NCBI GenBank assembly: GCA_965249045.1
Contig: OZ252213.1
Location: 558,001-622,000, forward strand
DNA: 64,000 nt
Reading direction: 5' to 3'
Origin: Nemesobacter sp965249045
GTDB lineage: Bacteria; Desulfobacterota_D; UBA1144; Nemesobacterales; Nemesobacteraceae
Made by a program: the position numbers and the translations under genes. Positions 7,790 through 16,579 of this stretch are shown here, in pieces. Under the pieces are notes generated by a model that made no database searches, was not told where the DNA came from, and worked only from the letters and a program-made list of their open reading frames with translations. Positions within the stretch are counted from its first letter, which is position 1, and each line of letters begins with the position of its first letter.

Positions 7790-10381
7790 ATGCCAGCCAA
7801 GCTCCCGCTTTTAATCTTCCCCGAACCCATATCCATAAGTCCTCCTAGGGGCAGGGGGTATCCTCCTCAGGTTTTGCCGGTACCCGGCCGCTCCAGGCAG
7901 ACTGAGCGATTGGATCCGCAGATGGATCAGGTAAGAGAAGAGTTTTCAAGGTTCAAGGGTCTGGTTGACGCGACAATGACAGGCGGAGAACCGGAATCGG
8001 TACTGGTGCTTGAACTGGCGGACAGAGTTGATGACTTGGCGCGGGCGGTTGAATCCGCGGGTCTTGAGTGGCTTGGCGAATGGGACATTGAAATAGATCC
8101 AGACGACGATTTCCCGGCCGAGGGCAAGAAAACAACTCGGGATGGACGCCTGTTTGTTTCCATGGCTGACGAGCGGGGAATGCAGGAACTGCTGTCGCTT
8201 TGGGATAAGTGGAAGGAAGGGGGGACTCTCCCTCGGCGCAAAACCAAATGGCGTGATATTTTTGCTTGTCTCAGAAACATTCGGCGCTGGGGAATGCAGG
8301 AAACCTTGGTTGAAACGGAAATCAAGAACTACATTGAAGATTTGTCGGATGAAGATACAGCCAGCATTCAGATTGAATGCTTCTACCGTAAGAGCCGGAG
8401 CAAGCGCAGGATTATTGAAGAAAGGATAAAAGCTTTACTTAGTGAAGCAGGCGGGGAAACAGTCAATGACTTTGTCCATATGCCCGAGATTGCGTTTCAC
8501 GCCGTGAAGGCGCGCATCCCTGCGAAGAAAACCAAGGAATTGCTCAGCAAGCCTGATGATACCGCCGAGGAGCTCCATCTTCTTATATATCCAAGCATCA
8601 TGTATTTTCGTCGCACGGGACAGAGCATGACCGCGGCAGTTGAAGGCGATGGAGAGGAAGCGGAATATCCGGAGACGCGACCCTCCGAACCGCCGATAGC
8701 GGCCATACTTGACGGTGTCCCCAACTTGAGACATAAAGCCTTGGAAAACCGCATAGATTTTGATGATCCTTTTGACTTGGCAATTAAGTATCAGCCGGGC
8801 GAACGCCGCCATGGAACGGCGATGGCTTCGTTGGTCATTCACGGCGACCGGTCAGGTAAAGCCGCGGAACCGCTTCGCAGCAAGGTGCATCACGTAGCCA
8901 TCATACAGCCCGACACCGATGCTAGAAGTATTGGCAAGAAAAGGGAACATTTTCCCGAAGACTGCTTTTATGAAGACAGAATAGAGCGCGCTGTGCGCCG
9001 AATGCTGGAAAAAGACGGAGAAGTTGAAGCTCAAGCGCCTACGGTCAAAATTATAAATTTATCGCTGGGTGATTCAACCCGCCCGTTTCTCCATACCCTC
9101 AGTCCATGGGCAAGATTGCTGGACTGGTTCTCCTGGAAGTATCGCGTGCTGTTCTGCGTGAGCGCCGGGAATTACGACGGAAATTATGACTTCGCGATTC
9201 CCTATCCAGAGTATAAATCGAAGAACAATGAAGAGAAAGCGCAGATGCTGCTTGGGTCCATGCAGGCTTCTCTTTCTTTCAGGCGGTTGCTTGCCCCTGC
9301 TGAATCTATAAACTCGCTGACGGTAGGAGCGCTTCACTGGGATGAAAGAGGTGACGGCTACTATCCGGGCAATAGAGTCGACCTGCTTCCGGGCAACGAG
9401 ACGCCAAGCCCCATATCACGTCTGGGACACGGATTCAGGCGTTCGATTAAACCCGAAATTTACTTCCCGGGCGGACGGCAGTTGTATAAAAAACCACTTT
9501 CAGAAGAATCGACCATTTTCGAAATCGATGATCATTTAATGGCCCCGGGACAAAAAACCGCTTGGGACAGTGACTTGGAGCAGGGAGCGTTATCCAAGGA
9601 TGTGTTTAACAGCGGAACAAGCAATGCTGCCGCTCTGGCAACGAGAGCGGGTGTGCGGATTCATGAAGTTCTGAGTGAACTGAACGATCAGAGCCCGGAC
9701 ATTATCCCCGAGGAGTTAATCGCGGTGCTTATTAAAACCCTTCTGGTGCACGGCAGCATCCAGAGCGAGGAATCCAAGATAGCCGTAGAACACCTGAAAA
9801 ACCAGAATAACTCAAGAACATTCAAAACAGTTCTGGCGCGTTATCTGGGTTATGGAGCGGTGAATGTAGAGAGAGTATTGGCTTGTACCGGACAACGCGG
9901 CACGGTAATCGGCTTCGGCGAGATAACAGCTGAAGAAATACACGAATATCGCTTTCCTGTCCCTGACGAATTCGGCGGTCAGAGAATGTTTCGTCGCATG
10001 GTAGTCACCCTGGCATGGTTCTCTCCGATCAATCCGGGGCATCGTTATTTCAGGGAAGCTAAGCTGGAAGTTAAATCCGCTTCTAAATGGGATGAAACCC
10101 CCCTGAGACTTAAGCGTATCGACAGTGATCATAATCAAAACAAACGCGGAACCGTTCAGCATGAAATCCTAGAAGGAAAAAGCGAATTGAGGGAGTTTCG
10201 GCAGAATGAAGAAATTGTTTTGCGGGTTATCTGCAAAAAAGATGCGACCGAAAAATTAGAGGAGAAAATCCCCTACGGTTTGGCGGTAACTTTAGAGGTC
10301 GCTGAAGAAAGCGAAATCTCTGTATATGAAAAAGTCAGACAACGGTTGTCACAGCAGATAGAAGTTCAAGAAGAACTATGA
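7790..10381 (+). CDS. Subtilisin-like serine protease (S8 family) with long N-terminal domain
   Basis: An 863-residue protein, cytoplasmic by appearance because no signal peptide or membrane segment is seen. Residues 1-300 are a non-catalytic domain; the S8 triad follows as Asp308 (IAAILDGVPN), His341 (RRHGTAMASLVIHG) and Ser611 (NSGTSNAAALATRAG), with the oxyanion Asn461 in SAGNYDG. All catalytic motifs are intact. About 240 residues follow the serine and may form a beta-rich C-terminal domain. Lacking a secretion signal and lying next to an AAA+ ATPase in a defence island, it is best read as an intracellular, conditionally activated protease. A poor ribosome site before the ATG suggests translational coupling to the ATPase gene. 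Confidence 0.88.
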   Translation: MPAKLPLLIFPEPISISPPRGRGYPPQVLPVPGRSRQTERLDPQMDQVREEFSRFKGLVDATMTGGEPESVLVLELADRVDDLARAVESAGLEWLGEWDIEIDPDDDFPAEGKKTTRDGRLFVSMADERGMQELLSLWDKWKEGGTLPRRKTKWRDIFACLRNIRRWGMQETLVETEIKNYIEDLSDEDTASIQIECFYRKSRSKRRIIEERIKALLSEAGGETVNDFVHMPEIAFHAVKARIPAKKTKELLSKPDDTAEELHLLIYPSIMYFRRTGQSMTAAVEGDGEEAEYPETRPSEPPIAAILDGVPNLRHKALENRIDFDDPFDLAIKYQPGERRHGTAMASLVIHGDRSGKAAEPLRSKVHHVAIIQPDTDARSIGKKREHFPEDCFYEDRIERAVRRMLEKDGEVEAQAPTVKIINLSLGDSTRPFLHTLSPWARLLDWFSWKYRVLFCVSAGNYDGNYDFAIPYPEYKSKNNEEKAQMLLGSMQASLSFRRLLAPAESINSLTVGALHWDERGDGYYPGNRVDLLPGNETPSPISRLGHGFRRSIKPEIYFPGGRQLYKKPLSEESTIFEIDDHLMAPGQKTAWDSDLEQGALSKDVFNSGTSNAAALATRAGVRIHEVLSELNDQSPDIIPEELIAVLIKTLLVHGSIQSEESKIAVEHLKNQNNSRTFKTVLARYLGYGAVNVERVLACTGQRGTVIGFGEITAEEIHEYRFPVPDEFGGQRMFRRMVVTLAWFSPINPGHRYFREAKLEVKSASKWDETPLRLKRIDSDHNQNKRGTVQHEILEGKSELREFRQNEEIVLRVICKKDATEKLEEKIPYGLAVTLEVAEESEISVYEKVRQRLSQQIEVQEEL

Positions 10382-10966
10382 ATGCTTTATGACAACCGTG
10401 TTTTCAAAAGGCAATGCAATCGAGACCTTCCGAGTTGTGGCAGATTTCTCTAGAATTGGTTGCAACATGGTCGTTGGCAGAAAACCCGTTATTCCGGTTG
10501 CCTGCGATGCGAAAGCATGGTCGCATCGGCCCACATTTCTAAGTGCGCCGTGGAAAGACGCCATAGACCCAGTAGATGCGAGACCCGTTTGGCGAACTGT
10601 TCCATCATATGCTGGCATGATCGCAAGAAGTGAGTTTTAAACACGATAAACGCAATAACCTAAAAATACCTTGACATAATACCCTAACGTGCTTTCAAGT
10701 TTGAAACGCAACAGGTGGATCAGTACCGAGGAATACCTGATTCGGGGTAGCCAGATTTCCAAAACATGAATGGACGGGGCCAATCATACGTTAAGACGCC
10801 GGGTGGGGCCGTAGCCCCAACGTGCAAGGTGACGCACTCCCAGACATTCATAATCTATCCATTATTCCTAACTTTGGCACACCCCGTGGTTTTGTGTTGT
10901 AGAAAGTAGATTAATGTCGATAGCAAATTAAAATGACCAGTTATATTATTTTTGATACATTTACCT
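10382..10966. other. Stretch without a confident gene
   Basis: Overlapping frames exist on both strands at 10376-10640 (83 codons on plus, 80 on minus); both give ordered-looking peptides, but I cannot tell which, if either, is real. At 10696-10715 the sequence resembles the IS30 end at 50148-50167 (TTTCAAGTTYGAAACGCAAC), suggesting a relic IS end. A G/C-rich hairpin GGGGCCGTAGCCCC lies near 10806. AT-rich sequence before 10967 probably carries the toxin-antitoxin promoter. Confidence 0.35.
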
Positions 10967-11313
10967 ATGGTTCAGGTATTAAAGAGACTATCCGCGTATT
11001 TTTACCGCTCAGAGAAAGGTCGGGAACCCGTTCGTGAGTGGTTGCGGAGTCTAGACCCTGTGGACCGCAAGATGGTGAAGATATAAAAAATGTTGAATTT
11101 TCCTGGCCGGTCGGCATGCCTTTGGTGCGTTCATTGGGACGAGATTTTTGGGAGGTACGCAGCAGGCTAACTGATGGAAAAATGTCGCGGATAATATTCT
11201 GCGTTGACAAGGGCAGGATGGTGTTGTTGCATGGCTTCATAAAGAAAAGCCGGAAGACCCCTAAGAAGGATATTGACCTTGCGGTCAGGCGAAAGAGGGG
11301 AGAGGGATTATGA
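10967..11313 (+). pseudogene. Gp49/HigB-like (RelE superfamily) toxin, frameshifted
   Basis: The frame from ATG 10967 gives MVQVLKRLSAYFYRSEKG, then EPVREWLRSLDPVDRK, and hits TAA at 11084-11086. The family continues in the next frame from about 11071: GEDIKNVEFSWPVGMPL, SLGRDFWEVRSRL, RIIFCVDKGRMVLLHGFIKK and a basic tail to the TGA at 11311-11313. One missing base near 11071 restores a full HigB/Gp49-type toxin of about 115 residues. Its stop overlaps the antitoxin start (ATGA at 11310), the normal toxin-first order of this type. The toxin should be inactive unless this is a sequencing error. Confidence 0.8.
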
Positions 11314-11591
11314 AAGAGAAAAACATCGGAACGTCTTTTGACAGTTGGCTGGATGAAGAGGGTATCAGGCAAGAAGTTACCGCTAACGCGATAAAGCGCG
11401 TACTGGCACGCCAAGTGGCGGCGACAATGACAAAAGATGGTCTTACGAAGACTGCCATGGCGCGGAGAATGCGCACCAGTCGCGCCACTCTCGACCGGTT
11501 GCTAGATGCGGAAAACGGGTCGGTTACCTTGTCAACATTGCAGAAGGCCGCCACGGCTGTAGGACGTGAAGTGCGTCTGGATCTCGTGTAG
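11310..11591 (+). CDS. XRE-family antitoxin (HigA-like) of the Gp49/HigB pair
   Basis: A 93-residue protein with a helix-turn-helix in its C-terminal two thirds: DGLTKTAMARRMRTSRATLDRLLD, followed by NGSVTLSTLQKAATAVGREVRLDL. This is the pattern of XRE antitoxins that partner Gp49-like toxins. Start overlaps the toxin stop by 4 nt, with GGAGAGGG upstream. The frame is intact although the toxin gene is broken, so the antitoxin remains as an orphan and may still repress its own promoter or neutralise related toxins. Confidence 0.85.
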   Translation: MKEKNIGTSFDSWLDEEGIRQEVTANAIKRVLARQVAATMTKDGLTKTAMARRMRTSRATLDRLLDAENGSVTLSTLQKAATAVGREVRLDLV

Positions 11592-11875
11592 ACGCAGTTT
11601 CAAAAGCCTTCACTGTATTATGTATCTGCCAAGGTCACTGTCCTCCGCTACAGGCTGTTTTGTCTTCAACATAGTTTTCGTCTATACCGCTTTCCAGTAC
11701 AAAGATATTCCGCTTTTCTGGTCATATTGTTAACTCACCCGGTGATTACGCTCTGGCTGCCGAGAGAATTGTCCAGATACTGAGAGGATATAGGTGAAAC
11801 GCTTGTTGTTGGGGATGCGAGCCTGCTATCCGTGAGAGTTCGGATTCGGAGTTTTTCAACGGGCGCAGCTTCACC
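11592..11875. other. No gene seen
   Basis: Sequence between the antitoxin and the Fic remnant. Frames are short on both strands and I recognise no protein or RNA signature. Confidence 0.4.
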
Positions 11876-12105
11876 CTATGTCCGGAGTTGATTTCTTTTA
11901 ATCAGTTCGGCGAGAAATTTCGTAAAAGGCACAATGTTCCGCCCGACGCTTGCATCCTCAAGCGTCTCCATGTAGCGACCGCGTTTTTCCACCAGTATCA
12001 CAAGCCAGGGATAACCGCCCGCAGCCAGATCACGTTCATGAGAAAACGCGCCATCCGTCCGAACGGATGCTGAAAGTAATAGAGAAATTCTCCGAAACCA
12101 TCAAC
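11876..12105 (-). pseudogene. Fic-domain protein, C-terminal remnant
   Basis: On the minus strand the frame reads LYYFQHPFGRMARFLMNV, the Fic active-site region, but the core loop lacks the usual (D/E)GNG residues (HPFxDGNGRxARFLMN expected), apparently by a small deletion. After one frameshift near 12025 it continues as AAGGYPWLVILVEKRGRYM, ETLEDASVGRNIVPFTKFL and ends at a TAG (11876-11878). This matches the C-terminus of AMPylating Fic proteins. The upstream part is missing, replaced by the IS1634-type transposase region. Confidence 0.65.
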
Positions 12106-12131
12106 GCCGCACCCCCGTTTTTTTGTAAAAG

Positions 12132-13979
12132 ATGTACAAAAAGGGGAAAGTTAGTTCCCCTTTCCGTAGAGGCAAAACAGTGAAGATGTCGGCACTCATC
12201 GAATTTCTGGATCTGTTGTCAGAAAACGGGATATACGCTTTCACGAACGGGATGATTCGAAATATTTTCCCGGGCGAACCGGAAGGAAAACGCGTACGAA
12301 AGAAAACGCTGTGCAACCTCACTCACCTGCCTCCCCACATAATTGACGGCATAAGAGCCATGCTCAAGGGAGGAACGGTCTACAAGGACGCAAGGGAAGC
12401 TTTCCCGATAAAGCGCTCTTTACCCCACGGACACGTGACAGCCGTGCTCGCCACGGCGAGGAAGCTTGGGCTTGACCGGATACTTCAAAGGAAAGGTTCC
12501 CGCGTCCGGGATATAGCGCTTGGAACCATAGTAACGCGTGTTGTGTCCCCCGGCTCGAAGCTTGCCGCTTCCCGGGGGCTTTCGCGGGAGACGGCGAACA
12601 CGAGCCTGGGAGTTGTAACGGGTCTTGGGGAAGTAAGCGGAAACGAAGTTCTCAGCATGCTTGACTGGCTTCTTGAGCGTCAGAAGTGGATAGAGAGAAG
12701 CCTTGGGAATCGTCACTTGGGCAAATCAACCATGATTCTCTACGACGTCACTTCAAGCTGCGTTGAAGGGAACAACTGTTCTCTTTCAGCTTTCGGTTAC
12801 AGCAGGGACAGGAAGAAGGGGAAGAAGCAGGTGGTGTTCGGGCTGCTCTGTTCGGCGCAGGGCTGTCCGGTGGCCGTGGAGGTGTTCGAGGGCAATACGG
12901 CTGATCCGGCGACTCCGGGTCTTTGGGTGGAGAAGATACGCGAGCGTTTCGAGATAGAGAACGTTGCGCTTGTGGGGGATCGGGGGATGTTGACCGCCGC
13001 GAGGATAAAACAGGATCTCGAACCCAATGATCTTCAGTGGATATCGGCTCTTAGGACCAGGGACATAACAAAGCTTCTCAAGATACCGAAGGGGGAGGAG
13101 AAAGCGCTGCTTGTTCCCGAGGAGCTTTTGCCTGACGAAGTGGGAGAGATATCGAGTCCGCAGTTTCCCGGAGAACGCCTGATGGTGTGCTTTAATCCCC
13201 GTTTGAAGGAACAGAGGGAAACAAAGAGGGAGGAGCTTGTTTCGGACACCGAGCGTATTCTGGAGGGGGTGCGCAAAGTGGTGAGCAGTGGCGCTTTGCG
13301 GGGCAGAGACAGGATAAACCGGAGGGTGGGAAGGGAAGCGAACCGCAGGAAGGTGGAAAAGCACTTTGACATCAGGGTCACCGACGATGACATATCGTGG
13401 TCCCGTAATGAAGAGAAGATAAGGGCGGAGGGGAGGCTTGACGGTATATACATCATAAGGACCGGTATCGGAGAAAAGCATCTGGGGGCGGAGCAGGCGG
13501 TGGAGGCGTACAAGGGACTTTGCCGTGTGGAGAGGGCGTTTCGTTCGATGAAGAGTTCGTTGCGGGTAAGGCCCATATACGCGTACAGCGAGGCTCACGT
13601 GAGAGGTCACGTGTTTCTGTGCATGCTTGCTTATTACGTTGAGTGGCACATGAGGAAATTGCTTGCGCCGCTTTTGTTCGAGGACGATGACAGGGAGGGG
13701 GCGCGGAGGAAGCGTCGTACTCCGGTGGAGAGGGCCGTGGTATCGGACAGCGCGAAGAGGAAAAGCGATACGAAGAAAACTTCCGAGGGGCTTTGCGTTC
13801 ACAGTTTCGCAACGCTTATGGAAGATCTGGGGACGCTCAGCCTCAACGAGGTGACTCCTCCGGGGAGTCCTGACCACCTGTTCCGTGTTATGAGTGAACC
13901 TACTGCTGTTCAGCGAAAGGCGCTTGAACTGCTGGGCGTAGATCAGGGGGAAATTGTTCCCAGTACGATGACAGGTTGA
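12132..13979 (+). CDS. IS1634-family transposase
   Basis: A 615-residue frame; the family part starts at about residue 50 (RKKTLCNLTHLPPHIIDGIR). Signatures: TRVVSPGSKLAASRGL, the first catalytic Asp in MILYDVTSSCVEG, GFSRDxKKxKKQVVFGLL-like block, DRGMLTAARI (second Asp), and GLCRVERAFRSMKSSL (catalytic Glu) with RPIYAYSEAHVRGHVFLCMLAYY. The first 40 to 50 residues do not look family-like and span a hairpin (AAAGGGGAA/TTCCCCTTT at about 12139-12163), so the true start may be ATG 12186 or 12252. I could not find convincing terminal inverted repeats, so the element boundaries are unresolved; flanks are a Fic remnant on the left and a DUF1016 remnant on the right. Confidence 0.85.
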   Translation: MYKKGKVSSPFRRGKTVKMSALIEFLDLLSENGIYAFTNGMIRNIFPGEPEGKRVRKKTLCNLTHLPPHIIDGIRAMLKGGTVYKDAREAFPIKRSLPHGHVTAVLATARKLGLDRILQRKGSRVRDIALGTIVTRVVSPGSKLAASRGLSRETANTSLGVVTGLGEVSGNEVLSMLDWLLERQKWIERSLGNRHLGKSTMILYDVTSSCVEGNNCSLSAFGYSRDRKKGKKQVVFGLLCSAQGCPVAVEVFEGNTADPATPGLWVEKIRERFEIENVALVGDRGMLTAARIKQDLEPNDLQWISALRTRDITKLLKIPKGEEKALLVPEELLPDEVGEISSPQFPGERLMVCFNPRLKEQRETKREELVSDTERILEGVRKVVSSGALRGRDRINRRVGREANRRKVEKHFDIRVTDDDISWSRNEEKIRAEGRLDGIYIIRTGIGEKHLGAEQAVEAYKGLCRVERAFRSMKSSLRVRPIYAYSEAHVRGHVFLCMLAYYVEWHMRKLLAPLLFEDDDREGARRKRRTPVERAVVSDSAKRKSDTKKTSEGLCVHSFATLMEDLGTLSLNEVTPPGSPDHLFRVMSEPTAVQRKALELLGVDQGEIVPSTMTG

Positions 13980-13980
13980 T

Positions 13981-14310
13981 TTTACGGATCAGCCCGTCTT
14001 TATTGAGCAATGCGCCGTTTTGCTAAATGAAGTTCGGGCTAAACGGCTTGCCGCGGATCTCTCCGCCTATTACGGTCGAGGGTTCTCAGTTCGCAATGTG
14101 TGGCAAATGAAAGCCTTCTACCTCGCATGGCCGATTCTGCAGACGCCGCCCGCAGAATCGGCGGAATCAGAAGAGGAAGAGATTCCGCAGACACCGTTTG
14201 CAGAATCTTTGTTGTCCGGCGTCGCCTCGCGATTTCCGCTTCCGTGGTCAGCCTACGTGCGGTTGCTTTCGGTCAAGAACTCCCGAGCCCGCGATTTCTA
14301 TGAAGTTTGA
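13981..14310 (+). pseudogene. DUF1016 (YhcG-type PD-(D/E)XK nuclease) N-terminal remnant
   Basis: The frame reads TDQPVFIEQCAVLLNEVR, then jumps to RLAADLSAYYGRGFSVRNVW, FYLAWPILQT and SWSAYVRLL-like sequence (PLPWSAYVRLLSVKNSRARDFYE), ending in a stop right after FYE. These are the pieces of a DUF1016 N-terminal domain. About 30 residues are missing between EVR and RLAADL, and the C-terminal nuclease domain is absent, so it is a double-deletion relic. A related fragment of the first piece occurs at about 61000-61059. Confidence 0.7.
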
Positions 14311-14406
14311 GGAAAGATTTTTAACGGAAAGTTTGCCTCTTGAGATGTCGCTGTCTATACCCATAAACTCGTGTACCATTAGTTTCTGCCTCCAGTTACA
14401 CTCAAT

Positions 14407-15018
14407 TTATCCTTGGTCGCTGCGTGCCCCCAGAATGTTTTCAACTAACCTGTAAACAGTCGTTCCGGTGTTTCGCGGCCAATCACGGCAAGCTGGCGCG
14501 TCTCTTTTCTTTGCCCGCTTGATAGCCTCCATAATCATATCCTCGGATATTTTTCTTACATTTATACCCTTGTCATACCCTGGCAGGTGAAGTTTCAGCC
14601 TTTCGGAACAAGTTTGCGAATTGCTGACACCGCCGCCATCTTCGAAATGCAAAAGCAGCCAGAATTCAAATTTGGGATTGCTCAAAGCGAAACCATGGTT
14701 GTCAGCTCCCTGTGCCCATTCATGAAGTTGTGAAAGCTGATCACCGGTCCATTGGTCTTTATCGACTACCAGCCACGCCTCATCTGAACTTTTAAGACCG
14801 TTCCTTTTCAAATAAGTTTTCATCCTCGCAAGCACCTGTGGAGGCGCGCTGCTATCTCTCCCCTTGAGGCAATTGATATGGACAACTAAGTTCTGGTCGT
14901 TGAAAATTGCGAAATACTGCAACTCTGTTTTATTGCCTTCAACGGCAAGCACGAACATTTTTCTGTAACGACGCTTGCCTAATGGACGTTGGAATCTCCT
15001 CCTTTTCCTTGGAGGCAT
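14407..15018 (-). CDS. RloB-like protein (AbiLii-like) of an ATPase/RloB defence pair
   Basis: A 203-residue RloB-family protein: basic N-terminus, LAVEGNKTELQYF (EGxKTE motif), WLVVDKDQW (acidic DxD) and NPKFEFWLLLHF. RloB proteins were first noticed between type I restriction genes in Campylobacter and recur next to RloA ATPases; the AbiL abortive-infection system of Lactococcus has, as I recall, the same two-component make-up. The motifs suggest a TOPRIM-like nuclease activated by the partner ATPase. Its ATG overlaps the RloA stop (TAATG at 15016-15020), implying coupled translation. Confidence 0.85.
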   Translation of the reverse strand: MPPRKRRRFQRPLGKRRYRKMFVLAVEGNKTELQYFAIFNDQNLVVHINCLKGRDSSAPPQVLARMKTYLKRNGLKSSDEAWLVVDKDQWTGDQLSQLHEWAQGADNHGFALSNPKFEFWLLLHFEDGGGVSNSQTCSERLKLHLPGYDKGINVRKISEDMIMEAIKRAKKRDAPACRDWPRNTGTTVYRLVENILGARSDQG

Positions 15019-16346
15019 TAGTTATTATCCTCGCGATTTATCAAGATATTATCTAAAAGAATCCGGGGAACACCGCCCAATCGACCCTGCAGATAACTTT
15101 TACGAATGTCTTTGTCATATCGAATATCCTTATAGTCGTTGAAGGAAAAAATATCTGAACTGCCCTTGGAGTTTCTCTCGGTGACCCACATTTCGTCGCG
15201 CCGAAGCAATTCTTGATCCATCAGCAGAACATCGTGCGTAGTGATCAGCAACTGCGCACGGCTTTCTGGGCCACAGTTGGCTAGATAAGTTTCAAGCAAT
15301 TTTCTCGTCAACAATGTGTGCAGACTTCGGTCCACTTCGTCGATGACATGCACGGTCTTTGAACCGGCAGCGTGTTCCGCAAAAAAGGCCGGTAGAAGCT
15401 CAATTACCCTTTGAGAACCGTCTGATTCCTGATGGATTTCAAATTTAGCCTCTGTTCCATCAGCTTTAGGATGGAACGCAACCAGCTTTTTTGCCGTAAG
15501 CTTTCCAGCACTTCGGGTAAGGATAAAACGTTCGTTAGTCGGGCGGGAAAAAATCCCTAAAAACTTGCCTTCTTTGATGTCTTCCCGTAGCTTGCTTTTG
15601 AAGCTCTCTTTAAAAGGGATGCTGTCAAATGGCACCTCTTCGCCGCTCAGGTGAGAAATGCCTGTATCAAGCTGTGGCAGCAATTCGTTCATTTTGTCGT
15701 GCAAGGGGTGCTCTTTATCAAGAAAATACCCAAATCTTCCAAATATTGAATCTGGAGCAACCATGTGTAAGGTGTTTTTGAACCAGTCATGCACCGGCTT
15801 GAAATCGTTGACCTTCTGAGATACCGAATTCGTCAGAAACAACTGATTGTCTCTTGTCCCTTTAAAAGCGAAATGCAGAAACTGATCTTTATCCAGCGAA
15901 CTGTGAAAGTTTGGATTGCCACCTTGCCGGTCATAGAGAGTCTTTTCACTTGTGCTTGTGATCTGAACAAGTTTTTCCTCGATTACAGACTTTCCGGTCG
16001 CGGCAAAACTGAATTCGTAGATTATTTCATCAATCAGTAACTCCAACTTGAATCGAGAGGGTTTTTCCAGACACCTGCTGTCAAGCCGATACGGCTCCAC
16101 TAGAATCAAACTGTCCGGTTCTGTTCCCCGGACAACCAGATTTTTGATAAAATTCAGGGCTTTAAAAAAATTCGTTTTACCCGACGCGTTGGCGCCATAG
16201 ATTGCGGCAATAGGCAAGATTCTTGTCTGGTATTTTTCGACCTTAGGAACTCGGTCCCCATGTTGCTTTTCACGGCTGGCAACCATTGAAAAAGAGACCG
16301 GATCACAAAAGGACATCCAGTTTTCTATTGAGAAGCTTACAATCAT
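15018..16346 (-). CDS. RloA-like AAA15/ABC-type ATPase (AbiLi-like)
   Basis: A 442-residue SMC/ABC-like ATPase. Walker A is IYGANASGKTN (GANASGKT at 51-58), a long insertion follows, then Walker B with TVHVIDEVDRSLHTLL and the H-loop LLITTHDVLLMDQELL. This is the AAA15/AAA21 pattern of RloA/AbiLi proteins. Such ATPases probably sense an infection cue and license the RloB nuclease. It is the first gene of a two-gene operon; AAGGAGA precedes the ATG, and a good promoter lies 40 to 70 bp upstream. Confidence 0.87.
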   Translation of the reverse strand: MIVSFSIENWMSFCDPVSFSMVASREKQHGDRVPKVEKYQTRILPIAAIYGANASGKTNFFKALNFIKNLVVRGTEPDSLILVEPYRLDSRCLEKPSRFKLELLIDEIIYEFSFAATGKSVIEEKLVQITSTSEKTLYDRQGGNPNFHSSLDKDQFLHFAFKGTRDNQLFLTNSVSQKVNDFKPVHDWFKNTLHMVAPDSIFGRFGYFLDKEHPLHDKMNELLPQLDTGISHLSGEEVPFDSIPFKESFKSKLREDIKEGKFLGIFSRPTNERFILTRSAGKLTAKKLVAFHPKADGTEAKFEIHQESDGSQRVIELLPAFFAEHAAGSKTVHVIDEVDRSLHTLLTRKLLETYLANCGPESRAQLLITTHDVLLMDQELLRRDEMWVTERNSKGSSDIFSFNDYKDIRYDKDIRKSYLQGRLGGVPRILLDNILINREDNN

Positions 16347-16387
16347 TTGATGTCTCCTTGTACGATATTAGCTCATTAAACACTATT

Positions 16388-16416
16388 AAAATACGTCAAA
16401 TAAGTTTAAAAGTCAA
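16388..16416 (-). promoter_or_regulatory. Promoter of the rloA-rloB operon
   Basis: On the minus strand TTGACT (16416-16411) and TATTTT (16393-16388) are separated by 17 bp, a good sigma-70-type arrangement about 40 bp ahead of the RloA ATG. Confidence 0.5.
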
Positions 16417-16579
16417 TAAGAAAGAGAAAATATCTCTTTAAACAAAATTCTCAAATAAGAAAGACTGAGTAAAATTTGGTGCTACTCTTGAGCTTTTTTA
16501 ATAATGCTGGTCAACATGGAAGCGAGCCGTAGCCGATCATTTGGACGTCAATGCTGTTGGCGACTCGGTCGCCTCGATA

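Noticed and set aside
10376..10640. Two overlapping 80-codon ORFs on opposite strands
   Set aside because: No evidence favours either strand and no family is recognised; reported only as an uncertain stretch.
12786..13877. 363-codon minus-strand ORF
   Set aside because: It is fully antisense to the IS1634-type transposase, whose motifs are clear.
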